Source: Brevibacillus parabrevis (GTDB lineage Bacteria; Bacillota; Bacilli; Brevibacillales; Brevibacillaceae). From it: 64,000 bases of DNA. Positions 1 to 8,625 of the stretch are shown here, one piece after another. The position numbers and the translations under genes are program-made. How positions within the stretch are numbered: position 1 is the stretch's first letter; the number at the start of each line of letters is the position of its first letter. The notes beneath the pieces were generated by a model. The model saw only the letters and a program-made list of their open reading frames with translations, was not told the DNA's origin and did not search any database. The stretch covers positions 1-64,000 of the forward strand of contig NZ_RHHV01000019.1 of assembly GCF_003710905.1 (NCBI RefSeq). Direction: 5' to 3'.

Positions 1-149
1 TTTCCCTATGTTATCCCGGTCTGAGAGGCAGGTTGCCTACGTGTTACTCACCCGTCCGCCGCTAGGGTCCGAAAACCCTCGCTCGACTTGCATGTATTAG
101 GCACGCCGCCAGCGTTCGTCCTGAGCCAGGATCAAACTCTCCAATAAAG
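1..149 (-). rRNA. rrs: 16S ribosomal RNA, 5' end only
   Basis: Read on the minus strand, the first bases carry the universal 16S start (GAGAGTTTGATCCTGGCTCA), followed by the conserved early helices. The gene runs off the left edge, so only about 150 bases of the 5' end are present. It is the first gene of an rRNA operon reading out of the window to the left. The exact mature 5' end is approximate. Confidence 0.97.
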
Positions 150-257
150 TTTGTTACTGGTTCAAAGCTGGCAATCATTTAATGATAGACTCATCAACGC
201 TTTCGCTGTTCAGTTTTCAAAGAGCATTTTTCGTTGTCGCCCAGAGACGACTTTTTT

Positions 258-374
258 AATTTACCACAGATCCACTTATTAAATCAAGTGTTTTTTTCAC
301 TTTTTTCGCTGTCAGCATTTCCTTGCGCAGCAGCGACGTTTGTTAATATAGCATGTAGCAAAACCAGAAGTCAA
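258..374 (-). promoter_or_regulatory. tandem rRNA operon promoters
   Basis: Two promoter-like pairs lie upstream of the 16S leader on the minus strand. The distal one has TTGACT (369-374) and TATATT (345-350), 18 bases apart. The proximal one has TTGATT (282-287) and TAAATT (258-263), 18 bases apart. The leader between them and 16S contains TTTGAAAACTGAACA, a string typical of Bacillales rRNA leaders. Tandem promoters are usual for rRNA operons; start sites are inferred. Confidence 0.6.
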
Positions 375-390
375 TAGTATTTAAAAACTT

Positions 391-1266
391 TTACCTGAGC
401 AATATTACTCCTGACTCTCTGTCGCCATTTGCCCCCTCTGTGAAAACGACTTCTTGAATCAATTGCCTTTGCAGCATTTTATCAATAAGAAGAGGGACAT
501 CAATTTGTGCATCTACAATGGCCGGATGGTTCACAAGCTCCTCCAGGCGCCACGGACCTGCCTTTGATTCCATAACCTCCATCAAGAAAGTGACGGACTC
601 TTTTACTTTGGACGTAATCCAAAACTCGATCGCGAGAACAAGCAGCTCGATGCGCTTTTCCAACGCTTCTCCATTAATGGACAACTCCTCATACAGCTTG
701 AATACCGATGAGTCCATCTGTTTTACCTGGGACCACAGCGCAGCCTGCGGATGTTCCCCCGCTTCGTACACGATCAGCCTCGCCCACGAATGCAGCGATT
801 GGATGAGCGCATGATGGGCATCCAAGATCAGTCCTTGCTGAAGAAACTCTTTTGTCTCGTGGAAAAAACGGAGGAGTTGGGAATACTCCCTACAGATAAA
901 CTTTTTTTGCAGCGCAACAGGCAGACGACTCAGCCGAATCTTCATCTGCTTCATATAACCGTCTTTGTCCCAGACAATATCCGCTCTCCAAAGCAACGCA
1001 GCCAGACGTTCATCCAGACCGCTAACCGCCCCTTTTTCAAGCTGCCAGGTACTAATCTGTTGCTCCATGACCACTCGTCCCTGAATGTGCAGACGGCGGA
1101 TTTTTCCCTCTGCTTGCGGCTGGTTGACCACGACAAGATAAAAGGCGCCATCGCGAAACGGAACCAGCAGATCCGAAACAGGCAAAACCAGCACAGCTTG
1201 TACATCCGGGCGCTGCCGCAGCTTATTCAGATACGTTTGCTGACTCTCCTCTCGCTTCATTGCCAT
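391..1266 (-). CDS. ygxA: YgxA-like nucleotidyltransferase-fold protein
   Basis: This 291-residue protein resembles B. subtilis YgxA, a nucleotidyltransferase-like protein of unknown role that also sits next to an rRNA operon and ygzB. I recognise it from context and general sequence character rather than a catalytic motif. I chose the ATG at 1266 because GGAGG lies 9 bases before it. An upstream in-frame extension to 1344 lacks a good ribosome binding site and would overlap the ygzB promoter. The gene is divergent from ygzB. Function is unknown. Confidence 0.75.
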   Translation of the reverse strand: MAMKREESQQTYLNKLRQRPDVQAVLVLPVSDLLVPFRDGAFYLVVVNQPQAEGKIRRLHIQGRVVMEQQISTWQLEKGAVSGLDERLAALLWRADIVWDKDGYMKQMKIRLSRLPVALQKKFICREYSQLLRFFHETKEFLQQGLILDAHHALIQSLHSWARLIVYEAGEHPQAALWSQVKQMDSSVFKLYEELSINGEALEKRIELLVLAIEFWITSKVKESVTFLMEVMESKAGPWRLEELVNHPAIVDAQIDVPLLIDKMLQRQLIQEVVFTEGANGDRESGVILLR

Positions 1267-1383
1267 GTCAGTGTTCCTCCCTGCCCCTGGGTTGAACTTA
1301 TGGATTCTACACGATTTGTCCGTTTCCTGCTTGTCAACAGACAAATCCTTTGTATGCTATACTGTATAGTAGGAGGAATGATG

Positions 1384-1758
1384 ATGAAAAAAACTGAACG
1401 CCTGAGCAAAATCAAACGCATGCGCACATGGGGTAACTGGAGCATGGTGATCGGCATTTTGCTGATGTATACAGGGTACGCTTTTTTCGGAGGATATCTG
1501 GACTTTATACCTTTCCTTGGCAACCTGTTAAAAGGCTCTCACATCTTCATGACGCTGCTTTTGATCATCGGCTTTATTTTGACGATGGGCAGCACCGTCT
1601 TGTTTATGATCTCCGGCATGGTATCTACCTCTGCTCCTCAAGTAGAATGTCCTTCGTGCCAAAAAGTAACGAAAATGCTTGGGAAAGAAGATGCCTGTAT
1701 GTTTTGCGGACAGCCTTTGCGTCTGGAAGACGGGCAGCCCCAGCAAAACCAGACATGA
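1384..1758 (+). CDS. ygzB: YgzB-family (UPF0295) membrane protein
   Basis: A 124-residue protein with two hydrophobic segments (about residues 17-38 and 52-75) and a C-terminal CPSCQ...CMFCGQ pair that looks like a small zinc ribbon. This is the pattern of UPF0295 proteins such as B. subtilis YgzB, whose function is unknown. Three ATG codons follow AGGAGG (1371-1376); the third, at 1384, has the best spacing of 7 bases. A likely promoter is TTGTCA (1331-1336) with TATGCT (1353-1358). The position between ygxA and perR matches B. subtilis. Confidence 0.85.
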   Translation: MKKTERLSKIKRMRTWGNWSMVIGILLMYTGYAFFGGYLDFIPFLGNLLKGSHIFMTLLLIIGFILTMGSTVLFMISGMVSTSAPQVECPSCQKVTKMLGKEDACMFCGQPLRLEDGQPQQNQT

Positions 1759-1788
1759 TCGATTTCTCATTCGTTCGAGATGCAATAA

Positions 1789-1831
1789 GCCACCTGCACT
1801 TTCCCATTCGGGCAGCAGGTGGCTTCTTTTT
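1789..1831 (+). terminator. terminator after ygzB
   Basis: A perfect 9-bp stem, GCCACCTGC (1789-1797) with GCAGGTGGC (1815-1823), is followed by TTCTTTTTT. It serves ygzB and may also stop the convergent GH18 gene. Confidence 0.85.
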
Positions 1832-3582
1832 TACTGAGCGGTTATAGCGTTTTTCAAGCCTTCCTCGATGGTCGGCCAAATCTCCGGCACTTCGAAGCCT
1901 CGCCGCCACGAGGCGACTCCAGCCAAATCGTATTTCTTCACTAACTCCATCCGCTTTGCCATGGACGAGACGTCCTCCAACCACATCTTGTAGACATTCC
2001 CGTCTTTGGGATCGCGGTATTCCACATACTGCTGACCAGATGCTTTATCCAGGACCGGAGTCAGCTTTCGCTCCGCTATCCACTCCTGCGCTCTCGGCAT
2101 GGACAGCGCCTTGGAGCTTACCTTGACTGTTCCGTCAGCCTGCTTGGCTTCTGTCCACAATCTTGTGTAAAAAGGAACACCCAAAAGCAGCTTTTCGTTC
2201 GGCACTTCTTCCAATACTCCTTGCAAGCCTGCTTCGACCCATGGCAATGACGCCACCGAGCCTGCTTTCGGGCTTGCCGCCCAATGCTCATCGTAGGTCA
2301 TGACAGCCATGTAGTCGACGACTTCGGCCAATGCTTTGCGATCCAGAAACATCGACCACGTCTTGGCGTTGGACTTGATTGTCACATCGATGGAAACGGT
2401 TAGTCCTTGCTGATGCAAGTAAGGCGTCAGCTCGCGGACAAACTGGACGAGCCGCTCCTTGTCCTCATAATACACGTTTTCAAAGTCGATGTTGATGCCG
2501 TCCAAATCATACAAGTGGGCATAGTGGATCAACTGGACAATCAGCTTGTCTCGCTTGTCGTAGCTGCCGAGAACGGATTGGGTCCAGTCCGGGTTGAAGC
2601 CGTTCGTGACCAGCCCCCACACTTGGTAGCCGCGCTTATGCGCCCATTTTACATACGCCGAGTCCGCTCGGTTTATAAGCGTTCCTTCTGCATCTTTCAA
2701 TTCAAACCAGGTAGGTGCGATCACATTGACGCCAGGCAGCGTCTCGATCTGGGCGACATTCGGATTTTTGCTGACGACGTGCTCCCAAACCATGTTCACC
2801 TTTTGCCCATCAGGCTTCCATGCGACTTGCTCGCCAGAAGACCCGGCATGCTGCAAGCTGACCTTTCGCTTTCCGGACATCTCAACGCTTTTCTCCGGAA
2901 GAAAGCCTGCAATCCCGGATGCTGTCAACACGCGGTAATAGCCTTCCTGTTCTCCGAGAACATCAACTGTATCCCCGGAGGATAGCTCGCTTACGATCGG
3001 TGTCCGGTGAGAGGCTCCAACACGGACGAGCTGCTTTTCCTCTCCACCGATCACATGCGCCTGCTCGATCTCGTACCCTTCCTGCTCTACAAGGAGCACG
3101 CCTGTATCGGCTTTTCGCTCGAAGGCAAACGGATACAGCTTGGTGAGCGGATCAAGCGGCACATAGCGCTTTCCTTCCACTTCCTTCACGGGCACCTGCA
3201 AATTGACTGGCTGCTTGTTCAGATGAGCTACGACTTCCCCGCTCTCCATCCGCAAAACTTTGTCCTTCGTCGTCACGATTACAGAACGGGTAGGCTCATC
3301 CCAAAAGATCGCCGGGTCGATTTTCTCTTTAATGAAATCAAAAGGAAGCAAGATTTGCTCCCCGTCGAGCAAGTAAGTGGCATCCATGCGCTTTCCTTCA
3401 AAGACGATGACATCTTTGGCGCCGTCGTACGGCTGCACATGTTCCGTTGATGCCCGCAGCACGAAAAACCAGTAAATGCTCCCAAAGATGGCGAGCAAGA
3501 AAAACATCAGCATGAAAAGTCTGCGCAGCGCTCTTCCCCTTCTGCGTCTGGGACGAGGTACTGTATTAAGCTGCATGCTCAC
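1831..3582 (-). CDS. membrane-anchored GH18 family glycosyl hydrolase
   Basis: A 583-residue protein. It has an arginine-rich start and one transmembrane segment (about 22-42), then a region like the copper-amine-oxidase N-terminal stalk domain (55-165), an SH3-like domain (about 180-235), and a GH18 barrel from about 255 to the end. The catalytic motif DGINIDFE is at 361-368, with E368 as the expected proton donor. This layout is common in Bacillales cortex- or wall-lytic GH18 proteins of the YdhD/SleL group, so it probably cleaves peptidoglycan or a related glycan outside the membrane. The start is GTG, 8 bases after GGGAGGAGG. The substrate is inferred. Confidence 0.88.
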   Translation of the reverse strand: MSMQLNTVPRPRRRRGRALRRLFMLMFFLLAIFGSIYWFFVLRASTEHVQPYDGAKDVIVFEGKRMDATYLLDGEQILLPFDFIKEKIDPAIFWDEPTRSVIVTTKDKVLRMESGEVVAHLNKQPVNLQVPVKEVEGKRYVPLDPLTKLYPFAFERKADTGVLLVEQEGYEIEQAHVIGGEEKQLVRVGASHRTPIVSELSSGDTVDVLGEQEGYYRVLTASGIAGFLPEKSVEMSGKRKVSLQHAGSSGEQVAWKPDGQKVNMVWEHVVSKNPNVAQIETLPGVNVIAPTWFELKDAEGTLINRADSAYVKWAHKRGYQVWGLVTNGFNPDWTQSVLGSYDKRDKLIVQLIHYAHLYDLDGINIDFENVYYEDKERLVQFVRELTPYLHQQGLTVSIDVTIKSNAKTWSMFLDRKALAEVVDYMAVMTYDEHWAASPKAGSVASLPWVEAGLQGVLEEVPNEKLLLGVPFYTRLWTEAKQADGTVKVSSKALSMPRAQEWIAERKLTPVLDKASGQQYVEYRDPKDGNVYKMWLEDVSSMAKRMELVKKYDLAGVASWRRGFEVPEIWPTIEEGLKNAITAQ

Positions 3583-3682
3583 GGTTATACCCTCCTCCCA
3601 ACCAACGGGCTTTCGCCACGGTTCCGATCATCTGTATCATTCCTGCAATATTTCGATCATAGCCTTGGTTCAAACGATTCAC
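3566..3682 (-). CDS. possible 38-residue leader ORF overlapping the GH18 start
   Basis: An open frame of 38 codons starts at a GTG (3682) and ends inside the GH18 start region, overlapping it by 17 bases in another frame. The peptide is glycine- and basic-residue-rich with a short hydrophobic centre (AGMIQMIGTVAKARW). The ribosome binding site is poor (AAAGG only 2 bases away; a TTG 9 bases further in is better spaced). It could be a translationally coupled leader peptide or chance. I do not recognise it. Confidence 0.2.
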   Translation of the reverse strand: MNRLNQGYDRNIAGMIQMIGTVAKARWLGGGYNREHAA

Positions 3683-3772
3683 AACCTTTTGTATACTGGA
3701 AAACGCAGGACGAGCCGTTCTCCCTCCAAAAAAAGACGTTTGAAACAGCCAAAACGTTACACATTTCAACAG

Positions 3773-3821
3773 AAAAACACCTTCTGCCTCAACTCTTCGA
3801 CATTCGTTGAGGCAAAAGGTG
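3773..3821 (-). terminator. terminator after perR
   Basis: A 16-bp nearly perfect stem (3806-3821 with 3778-3793) is followed on the minus strand by a T-rich stretch. It lies 15 bases beyond the perR stop codon. Confidence 0.88.
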
Positions 3822-3835
3822 TTCATCCACATAAC

Positions 3836-4273
3836 TCAATTTAGGGTACTCTTTTGACAGGACTCGCAGACGCCATATACTTCCATCCGATGGCCGGTGA
3901 CTTTGAACCCGATATCTCTCGCCGCAGCCTCTTCCGCCTCCCGCAAGTACGGGAAATGGAAGTCCCGGATCGCCCCACAGCTAGAGCAGATCGCGTGGTA
4001 ATGGTCTTCTTCCACATTGGCATCGAAGCGGCTGGAAGCATCCCCGTAGGTCAGCTCAATTACCAAACCCGCATCTTTAAAAACCCTGAGGTTGTTGTAA
4101 ATCGTCGCGACGCTCATATTGGGGAATTTGCCTTCGAGAGCTTTGTATATTTCGTCAGCCGTCGGGTGAGTCATCGTCTCCAGCAAATAGGTTAAGATTG
4201 CATGGCGTTGAGGTGTCATCCGAACCCCGGTGTTTTTGAGGATTTCTACAGCTTTTTCTACACGCTGTGCCAT
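3836..4273 (-). CDS. perR: peroxide stress regulator PerR (Fur family)
   Basis: A 145-residue Fur-family repressor with the same length and close sequence match to B. subtilis PerR. Visible landmarks are the winged-helix block MTPQRHAILTYL and the recognition stretch HPTADEIYKAL, the metal-binding HYHAICSSCG, and the C-terminal VCESCQ. The paired CxxC motifs form the structural zinc site. In the family, iron-catalysed histidine oxidation releases the repressor in peroxide stress. I chose ATG 4273, which gives the exact family length. A Per box lies about 60 bases upstream, suggesting autoregulation. Its placement beside ygzB matches B. subtilis. Confidence 0.96.
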   Translation of the reverse strand: MAQRVEKAVEILKNTGVRMTPQRHAILTYLLETMTHPTADEIYKALEGKFPNMSVATIYNNLRVFKDAGLVIELTYGDASSRFDANVEEDHYHAICSSCGAIRDFHFPYLREAEEAAARDIGFKVTGHRMEVYGVCESCQKSTLN

Positions 4274-4332
4274 ATTGTCACACCCCACAGTCTTCGCAAG
4301 ACAAAAGATCAATCAACTCTGTTTGTCATTGA

Positions 4333-4347
4333 TTAGAATTACTTTAA
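4333..4347. promoter_or_regulatory. Per box upstream of perR
   Basis: The 15-base sequence TTAGAATTACTTTAA matches the Per box consensus (TTATAATnATTATAA) at 12 of 14 informative positions. It sits about 60 bases before the perR start, as expected for PerR autorepression. It is read directly from sequence; binding is inferred. Fur and Zur boxes are similar, so another family member could bind here. Confidence 0.7.
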
Positions 4348-4417
4348 ATAAGTGTACGTCTATTCGGCGAAAACTGTCAATATCCATTCCGCCGGATTGC
4401 GGAGAAAGAAATGGAAA

Positions 4418-5074
4418 TCAAGCTTTTGCTGCCTTTTTCGCTTCGGTCAAAGCGTATTTGCACATGGATTGCAATTGGCATTGATCGCATTTCGGATTGC
4501 GCGCCGTGCACACTCTTCTCCCGTGCCAAATCAGCCAATGATGCGCATCCGACCATTTTTCGCGCGGAATCTTCTTCATCAGCTGGCGCTCTACTTCGTC
4601 CACATTGTCGCTCTTGGCAAGGCCCAGGCGATTCCCGACACGAAACACATGGGTATCGACCGCAATCGCCGGAACACCGTACGCATTGGAGAGTACGACG
4701 TTGGCCGTTTTTCTACCTACTCCCGGCAACGCCTCCAGCTCGGCGTGCGTTCGCGGCACCTCTCCATTGTACTTTTCGTACAAGATTCTACAGGTCTCCA
4801 AAATGTTTTTACTCTTATTCTTGTACAAGCCCAGCCCTCTTATATGCTCTTCCATTTCTTCCTGCGTCAGATGCAAATAGTGTTCCGGCTGGTTCAGCTG
4901 TTTGAACATCGGTTCTGTAATTTCATTCACCCGCTTATCCGTGCACTGCGCCGAAAGAATCGTGGCGATCAAAAGCTCAAACGGGGTTGTATAATTCAAC
5001 TCGCAGTGTGCATCCGGGTACATCTGCTGAAGTGTGTCCAGAATGTCTGCAACGGGTACTTTGCGTTGTGCCAT
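4418..5074 (-). CDS. nth: endonuclease III (Nth)
   Basis: A 218-residue DNA glycosylase/AP lyase that removes oxidised pyrimidines in base-excision repair. The helix-hairpin-helix LPGVGRKTANVV is followed by the catalytic-aspartate region AIAVDTHVFRVGNR. The C-terminal cysteine cluster (CTARNPKCDQCQLQSMC) binds the [4Fe-4S] cluster. Length fits the family (about 219). The start at 5074 has GGGGGG 8 bases upstream. It is a single gene, with perR downstream on the same strand. Confidence 0.96.
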   Translation of the reverse strand: MAQRKVPVADILDTLQQMYPDAHCELNYTTPFELLIATILSAQCTDKRVNEITEPMFKQLNQPEHYLHLTQEEMEEHIRGLGLYKNKSKNILETCRILYEKYNGEVPRTHAELEALPGVGRKTANVVLSNAYGVPAIAVDTHVFRVGNRLGLAKSDNVDEVERQLMKKIPREKWSDAHHWLIWHGRRVCTARNPKCDQCQLQSMCKYALTEAKKAAKA

Positions 5075-5202
5075 AAATATATCCCCCCTTTTTCCTACAT
5101 TATACCGATCTTGAACAGCTCGGCAATCGTCGCAAGCCATGGAAAGCAGTTCGTGACCTGATGTACAATAAGCTTGGAATCATTTAACAGGGGGCGATAT
5201 GA

Positions 5203-6117
5203 ATGAAAGTTTTCCTGACAGGAGCTACCGGCTTTGTCGGCAAAGGCGTGCTGGATCGTCTGATTGCAGAAGGCTACGATACCGTTTGCTTGTCCCGGCC
5301 AGGTCGGGCAGATTCAAAAGGCAAACTGCTCCCTGAGGTGACTGGTCCTGGAAGCGTGACGGAAGTGGCTGGGGATATACTGGACGCTGAATCGCTGAAA
5401 ACAGCCATGGCAGGCTGCGACGCCGTCATTCACCTGGTCGGAATTATTCGCGAGCAGCCGGGAAAAGGAATCACTTTTTCGCGGATTCACGTCGACGGCA
5501 CGCGCAACGTACTGGAAGCAGCCAAACTGCATGGCGTAAAACGCTTCGTCCACATGAGCGCACTCGGTTCAAGAGAAAACGCGACGAGCCAGTACCATCT
5601 TACGAAATACAAAGCGGAGCAACTTGTCAAAGCAAGCGGCATCCCTTACGTCATTTTTCAGCCATCGGTCATTTTCGGGCCTGGCGACGAGTTTGTAAAC
5701 ATGCTGGCCGATCTTGTTCGCATGCCAGTCACTCCTGTGCTCGGAAACGGCTCTTACCTGTTGCAGCCTGTAGCGCGAAAAACAGTAGCGGACGTCTTTG
5801 TCCAAGCCTTGAACCATCGCGAGGCAACCAATCAGACGTACGAAACAGGCGGGCCTGCTCCCGTCTCCTATGAACAAATTCTCGATACGATCGGCGAGGT
5901 GCTCGGCAAGCAAAAAGTGCGCAAAATCCACATCCCGCTCGCCTTCATGAAACCAGTCATCAACGCAATGGAGGGCTTCTCCTTTTTTCCGATAACCAAC
6001 ACCCAGCTGACGATGCTGCTCGAAGGCAATGCCTGCCGGGACGCCGAACGGCTGTACGACACGTTTTCCACAGAAAAAATCGCCTTTCGCCCGGGAATCT
6101 CCACCTATCTTTCATAA
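5203..6117 (+). CDS. NAD(P)-binding epimerase-like protein
   Basis: A 304-residue atypical short-chain dehydrogenase. The N-terminal TGATGFVGKGVL is the Rossmann nucleotide-binding motif, and the CxxxAVIHLVGI and HVDGTRNVLEAAKLHGVKRFVHMSALGSR stretches (partly listed) are typical of the complex-I NDUFA9-like or NmrA-like branch. A YxxxK-like tyrosine-lysine pair is visible in QYHLTKYKAEQ. The substrate is not known. AGGGGGCG precedes the ATG by 6 bases. The gene stands alone between divergent nth and a convergent adenosyltransferase gene. Confidence 0.85.
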   Translation: MKVFLTGATGFVGKGVLDRLIAEGYDTVCLSRPGRADSKGKLLPEVTGPGSVTEVAGDILDAESLKTAMAGCDAVIHLVGIIREQPGKGITFSRIHVDGTRNVLEAAKLHGVKRFVHMSALGSRENATSQYHLTKYKAEQLVKASGIPYVIFQPSVIFGPGDEFVNMLADLVRMPVTPVLGNGSYLLQPVARKTVADVFVQALNHREATNQTYETGGPAPVSYEQILDTIGEVLGKQKVRKIHIPLAFMKPVINAMEGFSFFPITNTQLTMLLEGNACRDAERLYDTFSTEKIAFRPGISTYLS

Positions 6118-6135
6118 CGATCCGCCAAAAAGAAA

Positions 6136-6160
6136 AAGCCCCTGAAAAATCAGGGACTTT
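6136..6160. terminator. shared terminator between convergent genes
   Basis: An AAGCCCCTGA / TCAGGGACTT stem with a small loop has T-rich flanks on both strands. It can end both the epimerase-like gene (+) and the adenosyltransferase operon (-). Confidence 0.7.
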
Positions 6161-6163
6161 TGT

Positions 6164-6712
6164 TTATTCATGCAGTGTTTTCTCCACAGAACCCGTCTCT
6201 TTGTTCACGTGACGGGCGACGACGAACAGATAGTCAGACAGGCGGTTGAGATATTTGACCACCGACGGATTCACCTGTTCCTGCTGGGCAACGTGGACGG
6301 CTTTTCGCTCTGCGCGTCTCACCATCGTGCGGGCGACATGGAAGGCAGCAGCAGCGGGATGTCCTCCCGGCAAAATAAAGTTCGTGAGCGGCGGCAGACT
6401 GGCATCCAACTGGTCAATCTGCCCCTCCAGGAACGTAACATCTTCCTCTGCAATCGGCCAGCCGACCTTTTTCCCTTCCGGCGTGGCAAGTTCTGCCCCT
6501 ACGTGGAACAGCTTGGTTTGAATGATGTGGAAAACATCCTGCAGCTCTTGCCACGCATCGGACGCAGGCAACAAGGACAAGGCAAGCCCGATCTGGGAGT
6601 TGGCCTCGTCGCACGTTCCATACGCCTCGACGCGATCTGCAAACTTGGGCACGCGCACTCCCGCTACCAATGAAGTTTCGCCTTTGTCTCCCGATTTCGT
6701 ATAAATCTTCAT
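6164..6712 (-). CDS. pduO: PduO-type cob(I)alamin adenosyltransferase
   Basis: A 182-residue ATP:corrinoid adenosyltransferase that makes adenosylcobalamin. Visible family signatures are the N-terminal MKIYTKSGDKGETSL, VEAYGTCDEANSQIG, and the C-terminal ARTMVRRAERK plus YLNRLSDYLFVVAR motifs, which hold ATP and cobalamin. The start at 6712 follows a modest GGCGGGA. It is the last gene of a four-gene minus-strand run (bcp, M42 peptidase, methyltransferase, this gene), 41 bases after the methyltransferase. No cobalamin riboswitch was seen. Confidence 0.93.
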   Translation of the reverse strand: MKIYTKSGDKGETSLVAGVRVPKFADRVEAYGTCDEANSQIGLALSLLPASDAWQELQDVFHIIQTKLFHVGAELATPEGKKVGWPIAEEDVTFLEGQIDQLDASLPPLTNFILPGGHPAAAAFHVARTMVRRAERKAVHVAQQEQVNPSVVKYLNRLSDYLFVVARHVNKETGSVEKTLHE

Positions 6713-6753
6713 TCCGATCCCGCCTTCATTGGTTTTTGTCTGGAACAAGTAAG

Positions 6754-7515
6754 CTACACAGACTCACAAACGACAATCAGCTCCGTACTGCTCGCATCAA
6801 AAGGCGCTCTGGCAAACGTTCCGTACCGTTTGGTCACTTTCAGTCCGTTCAACCGCAACAAGTGATGAAATTCGGACGGATAAATGTAGCGCAAGGCAAA
6901 ACGTCCCTTCAGCCGCTCGGTTACCACTCCGTTTGCATCTGTGCGCTCGTAGATGCGGGTCACTTCGCACAACTGTTGGAAGTGATCGTAGCGGGTGTAG
7001 TCCCACATCGACAGTTCTTCTCCCGAAGGCAACATCTGTGTGCCGCGCAGGGACATCTTTTCGTTTTCTTCGTAAAAATGATTGATTTTCGGTACAAAGA
7101 CGTTCATGACGAGCTTGCCGCCTGGCGCCAAATGCTTGCGAATACAGGCAAGCGCCTTCATTTGTTCCTGAACGTGCAAGAGATGTAAAAACGAGCGAAA
7201 CGGGATCATGATCAGCGAAAAGGTTTCCCCCAGCTCGAAGTTGCGCATATCTCCCTGCAACAGCTTCAATCCGGCGCTGACGCCTTGCGCATCTGCTTTT
7301 TCCTGCGCTTTTGCCAGCATCTCCTGCGACAGGTCGATCCCCGTAACCTCGATTCCGGCCTGAGCCAGCGGAATTGCAATCCTTCCCGTCCCGCAGGCCA
7401 GATCGAGCACTTTTCCGCCAGCTTGCTTCGCTTCTTCCAGATAAAATTCAACATCGCCAGCAAGTCCGCGCTGCATCAGGTCATAGTAATCAGCCCATTG
7501 ATACATATTGCTCAT
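6754..7515 (-). CDS. class I SAM-dependent methyltransferase
   Basis: A 253-residue methyltransferase. The SAM-binding motif VLDLACGTGRIAIPLA (about 36-51) is followed by the acidic EVTGIDLSQEML loop and motif LLQGDMRNF. The second half is a beta-rich extension of the kind seen in the Methyltransf_25 branch. The substrate cannot be read from sequence. It starts 9 bases after the M42 peptidase gene with its own AGGAGGG, so it is probably co-transcribed. Confidence 0.88.
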   Translation of the reverse strand: MSNMYQWADYYDLMQRGLAGDVEFYLEEAKQAGGKVLDLACGTGRIAIPLAQAGIEVTGIDLSQEMLAKAQEKADAQGVSAGLKLLQGDMRNFELGETFSLIMIPFRSFLHLLHVQEQMKALACIRKHLAPGGKLVMNVFVPKINHFYEENEKMSLRGTQMLPSGEELSMWDYTRYDHFQQLCEVTRIYERTDANGVVTERLKGRFALRYIYPSEFHHLLRLNGLKVTKRYGTFARAPFDASSTELIVVCESV

Positions 7516-7524
7516 GCCGCCCTC

Positions 7525-8577
7525 CTATGCTTGCATGTCCTCGGAAGCCAGGTAAGCCATGACGAGCTTCGCTGTATTGTCGAGCGCTTCTGTATGCGTG
7601 CGCTCATGGGAGTGGGAGGCGTCCACGCCAGGACCGATCAAGCCGTGAACAATGTCGTATCCGGCCCTGAGCGCCGCGCTCGCGTCTGATCCGTAGAACG
7701 GATAAATGTCTACCGCGTAATTCAGTCCATTTTGCTGCGCCAGACGTGTCAAGTGGCTGCGCAATCCGTAATGGTACGGCCCGGAGGAATCCTTCGCGCA
7801 AATCGAGACGCAATATTCATCGGTCGTCTGTCCGTCGCCGATCGCGCCCATGTCAACCGCCAAATACTCGACGACGTTGGCCGGAATGCTGGAATTGCCG
7901 CCATAACCGATTTCTTCGTTGTTGCTGATGAAAAAGTGGGTTGTATACGGCAGTTGTTGGCCCGTCTCGCGAAGCGCTTTCAACACGCCCAACAGAACGG
8001 CAACGCTCGCCTTGTCGTCGATGTGACGCGATTTGATAAAGCCGCTGTCTGTTATCGTCACGCGCGGATCGAACGAAACAAAATCGCCAACCGAAATGCC
8101 CAACGCCTGTACTTGCTCGCGGTTTGTCACTTTCTCGTCCAGACGAACTTCCATGTTGGAGTCGGTTCTTTCTGCCTTGCCTGCTTCGCGGCCATAGACG
8201 TGAACAGATGCTTTCGTAGACAAAATCGTCCCGGTCACCAGGCGGCCACTCGCTGTTTCCACTGTGCAGTGCTCGCCTTCCACAGCATTGAACTCAAAAC
8301 CGCCGATCAACGTCAGCTTGAGGCGTCCGTTGCTTTTGATTTCTTTGACCATGGCTCCCAGCGTATCAACGTGCGCCGTCAGCAAACGCGCCTTGTCATC
8401 ACGCGCTCCCGGCACGGTAGCGACAATCGCTCCCTTGTTCGTCCGTTTGTACTCCACGCCAAGCTGCTCCAGTTCCCCGGCGACCCACGCCATTACTTTT
8501 TCTGTGTTGCCAGACGGACTCGGGATATTCGCCAATTGGCAAAAAGCTTGAACGACATACTCGGTAGACACACCCAT
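7525..8577 (-). CDS. M42 family aminopeptidase
   Basis: A 350-residue cytosolic metallo-aminopeptidase of the FrvX/YsdC (M42) family that forms large tetrahedral complexes and trims peptides. The two-metal ligands are visible: AHVD (first histidine), HIDDK, the NNEEIG glutamates, AVDMGA, and the late ASHSHERTH histidine. Length is normal. It lies between bcp (48 bases upstream) and the methyltransferase (9 bases downstream). Substrate preference is unknown. Confidence 0.92.
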   Translation of the reverse strand: MGVSTEYVVQAFCQLANIPSPSGNTEKVMAWVAGELEQLGVEYKRTNKGAIVATVPGARDDKARLLTAHVDTLGAMVKEIKSNGRLKLTLIGGFEFNAVEGEHCTVETASGRLVTGTILSTKASVHVYGREAGKAERTDSNMEVRLDEKVTNREQVQALGISVGDFVSFDPRVTITDSGFIKSRHIDDKASVAVLLGVLKALRETGQQLPYTTHFFISNNEEIGYGGNSSIPANVVEYLAVDMGAIGDGQTTDEYCVSICAKDSSGPYHYGLRSHLTRLAQQNGLNYAVDIYPFYGSDASAALRAGYDIVHGLIGPGVDASHSHERTHTEALDNTAKLVMAYLASEDMQA

Positions 8578-8625
8578 GAGAAAATCCTCCTTTTATGTAC
8601 TATGACTATGTATCAAACGCCGATT

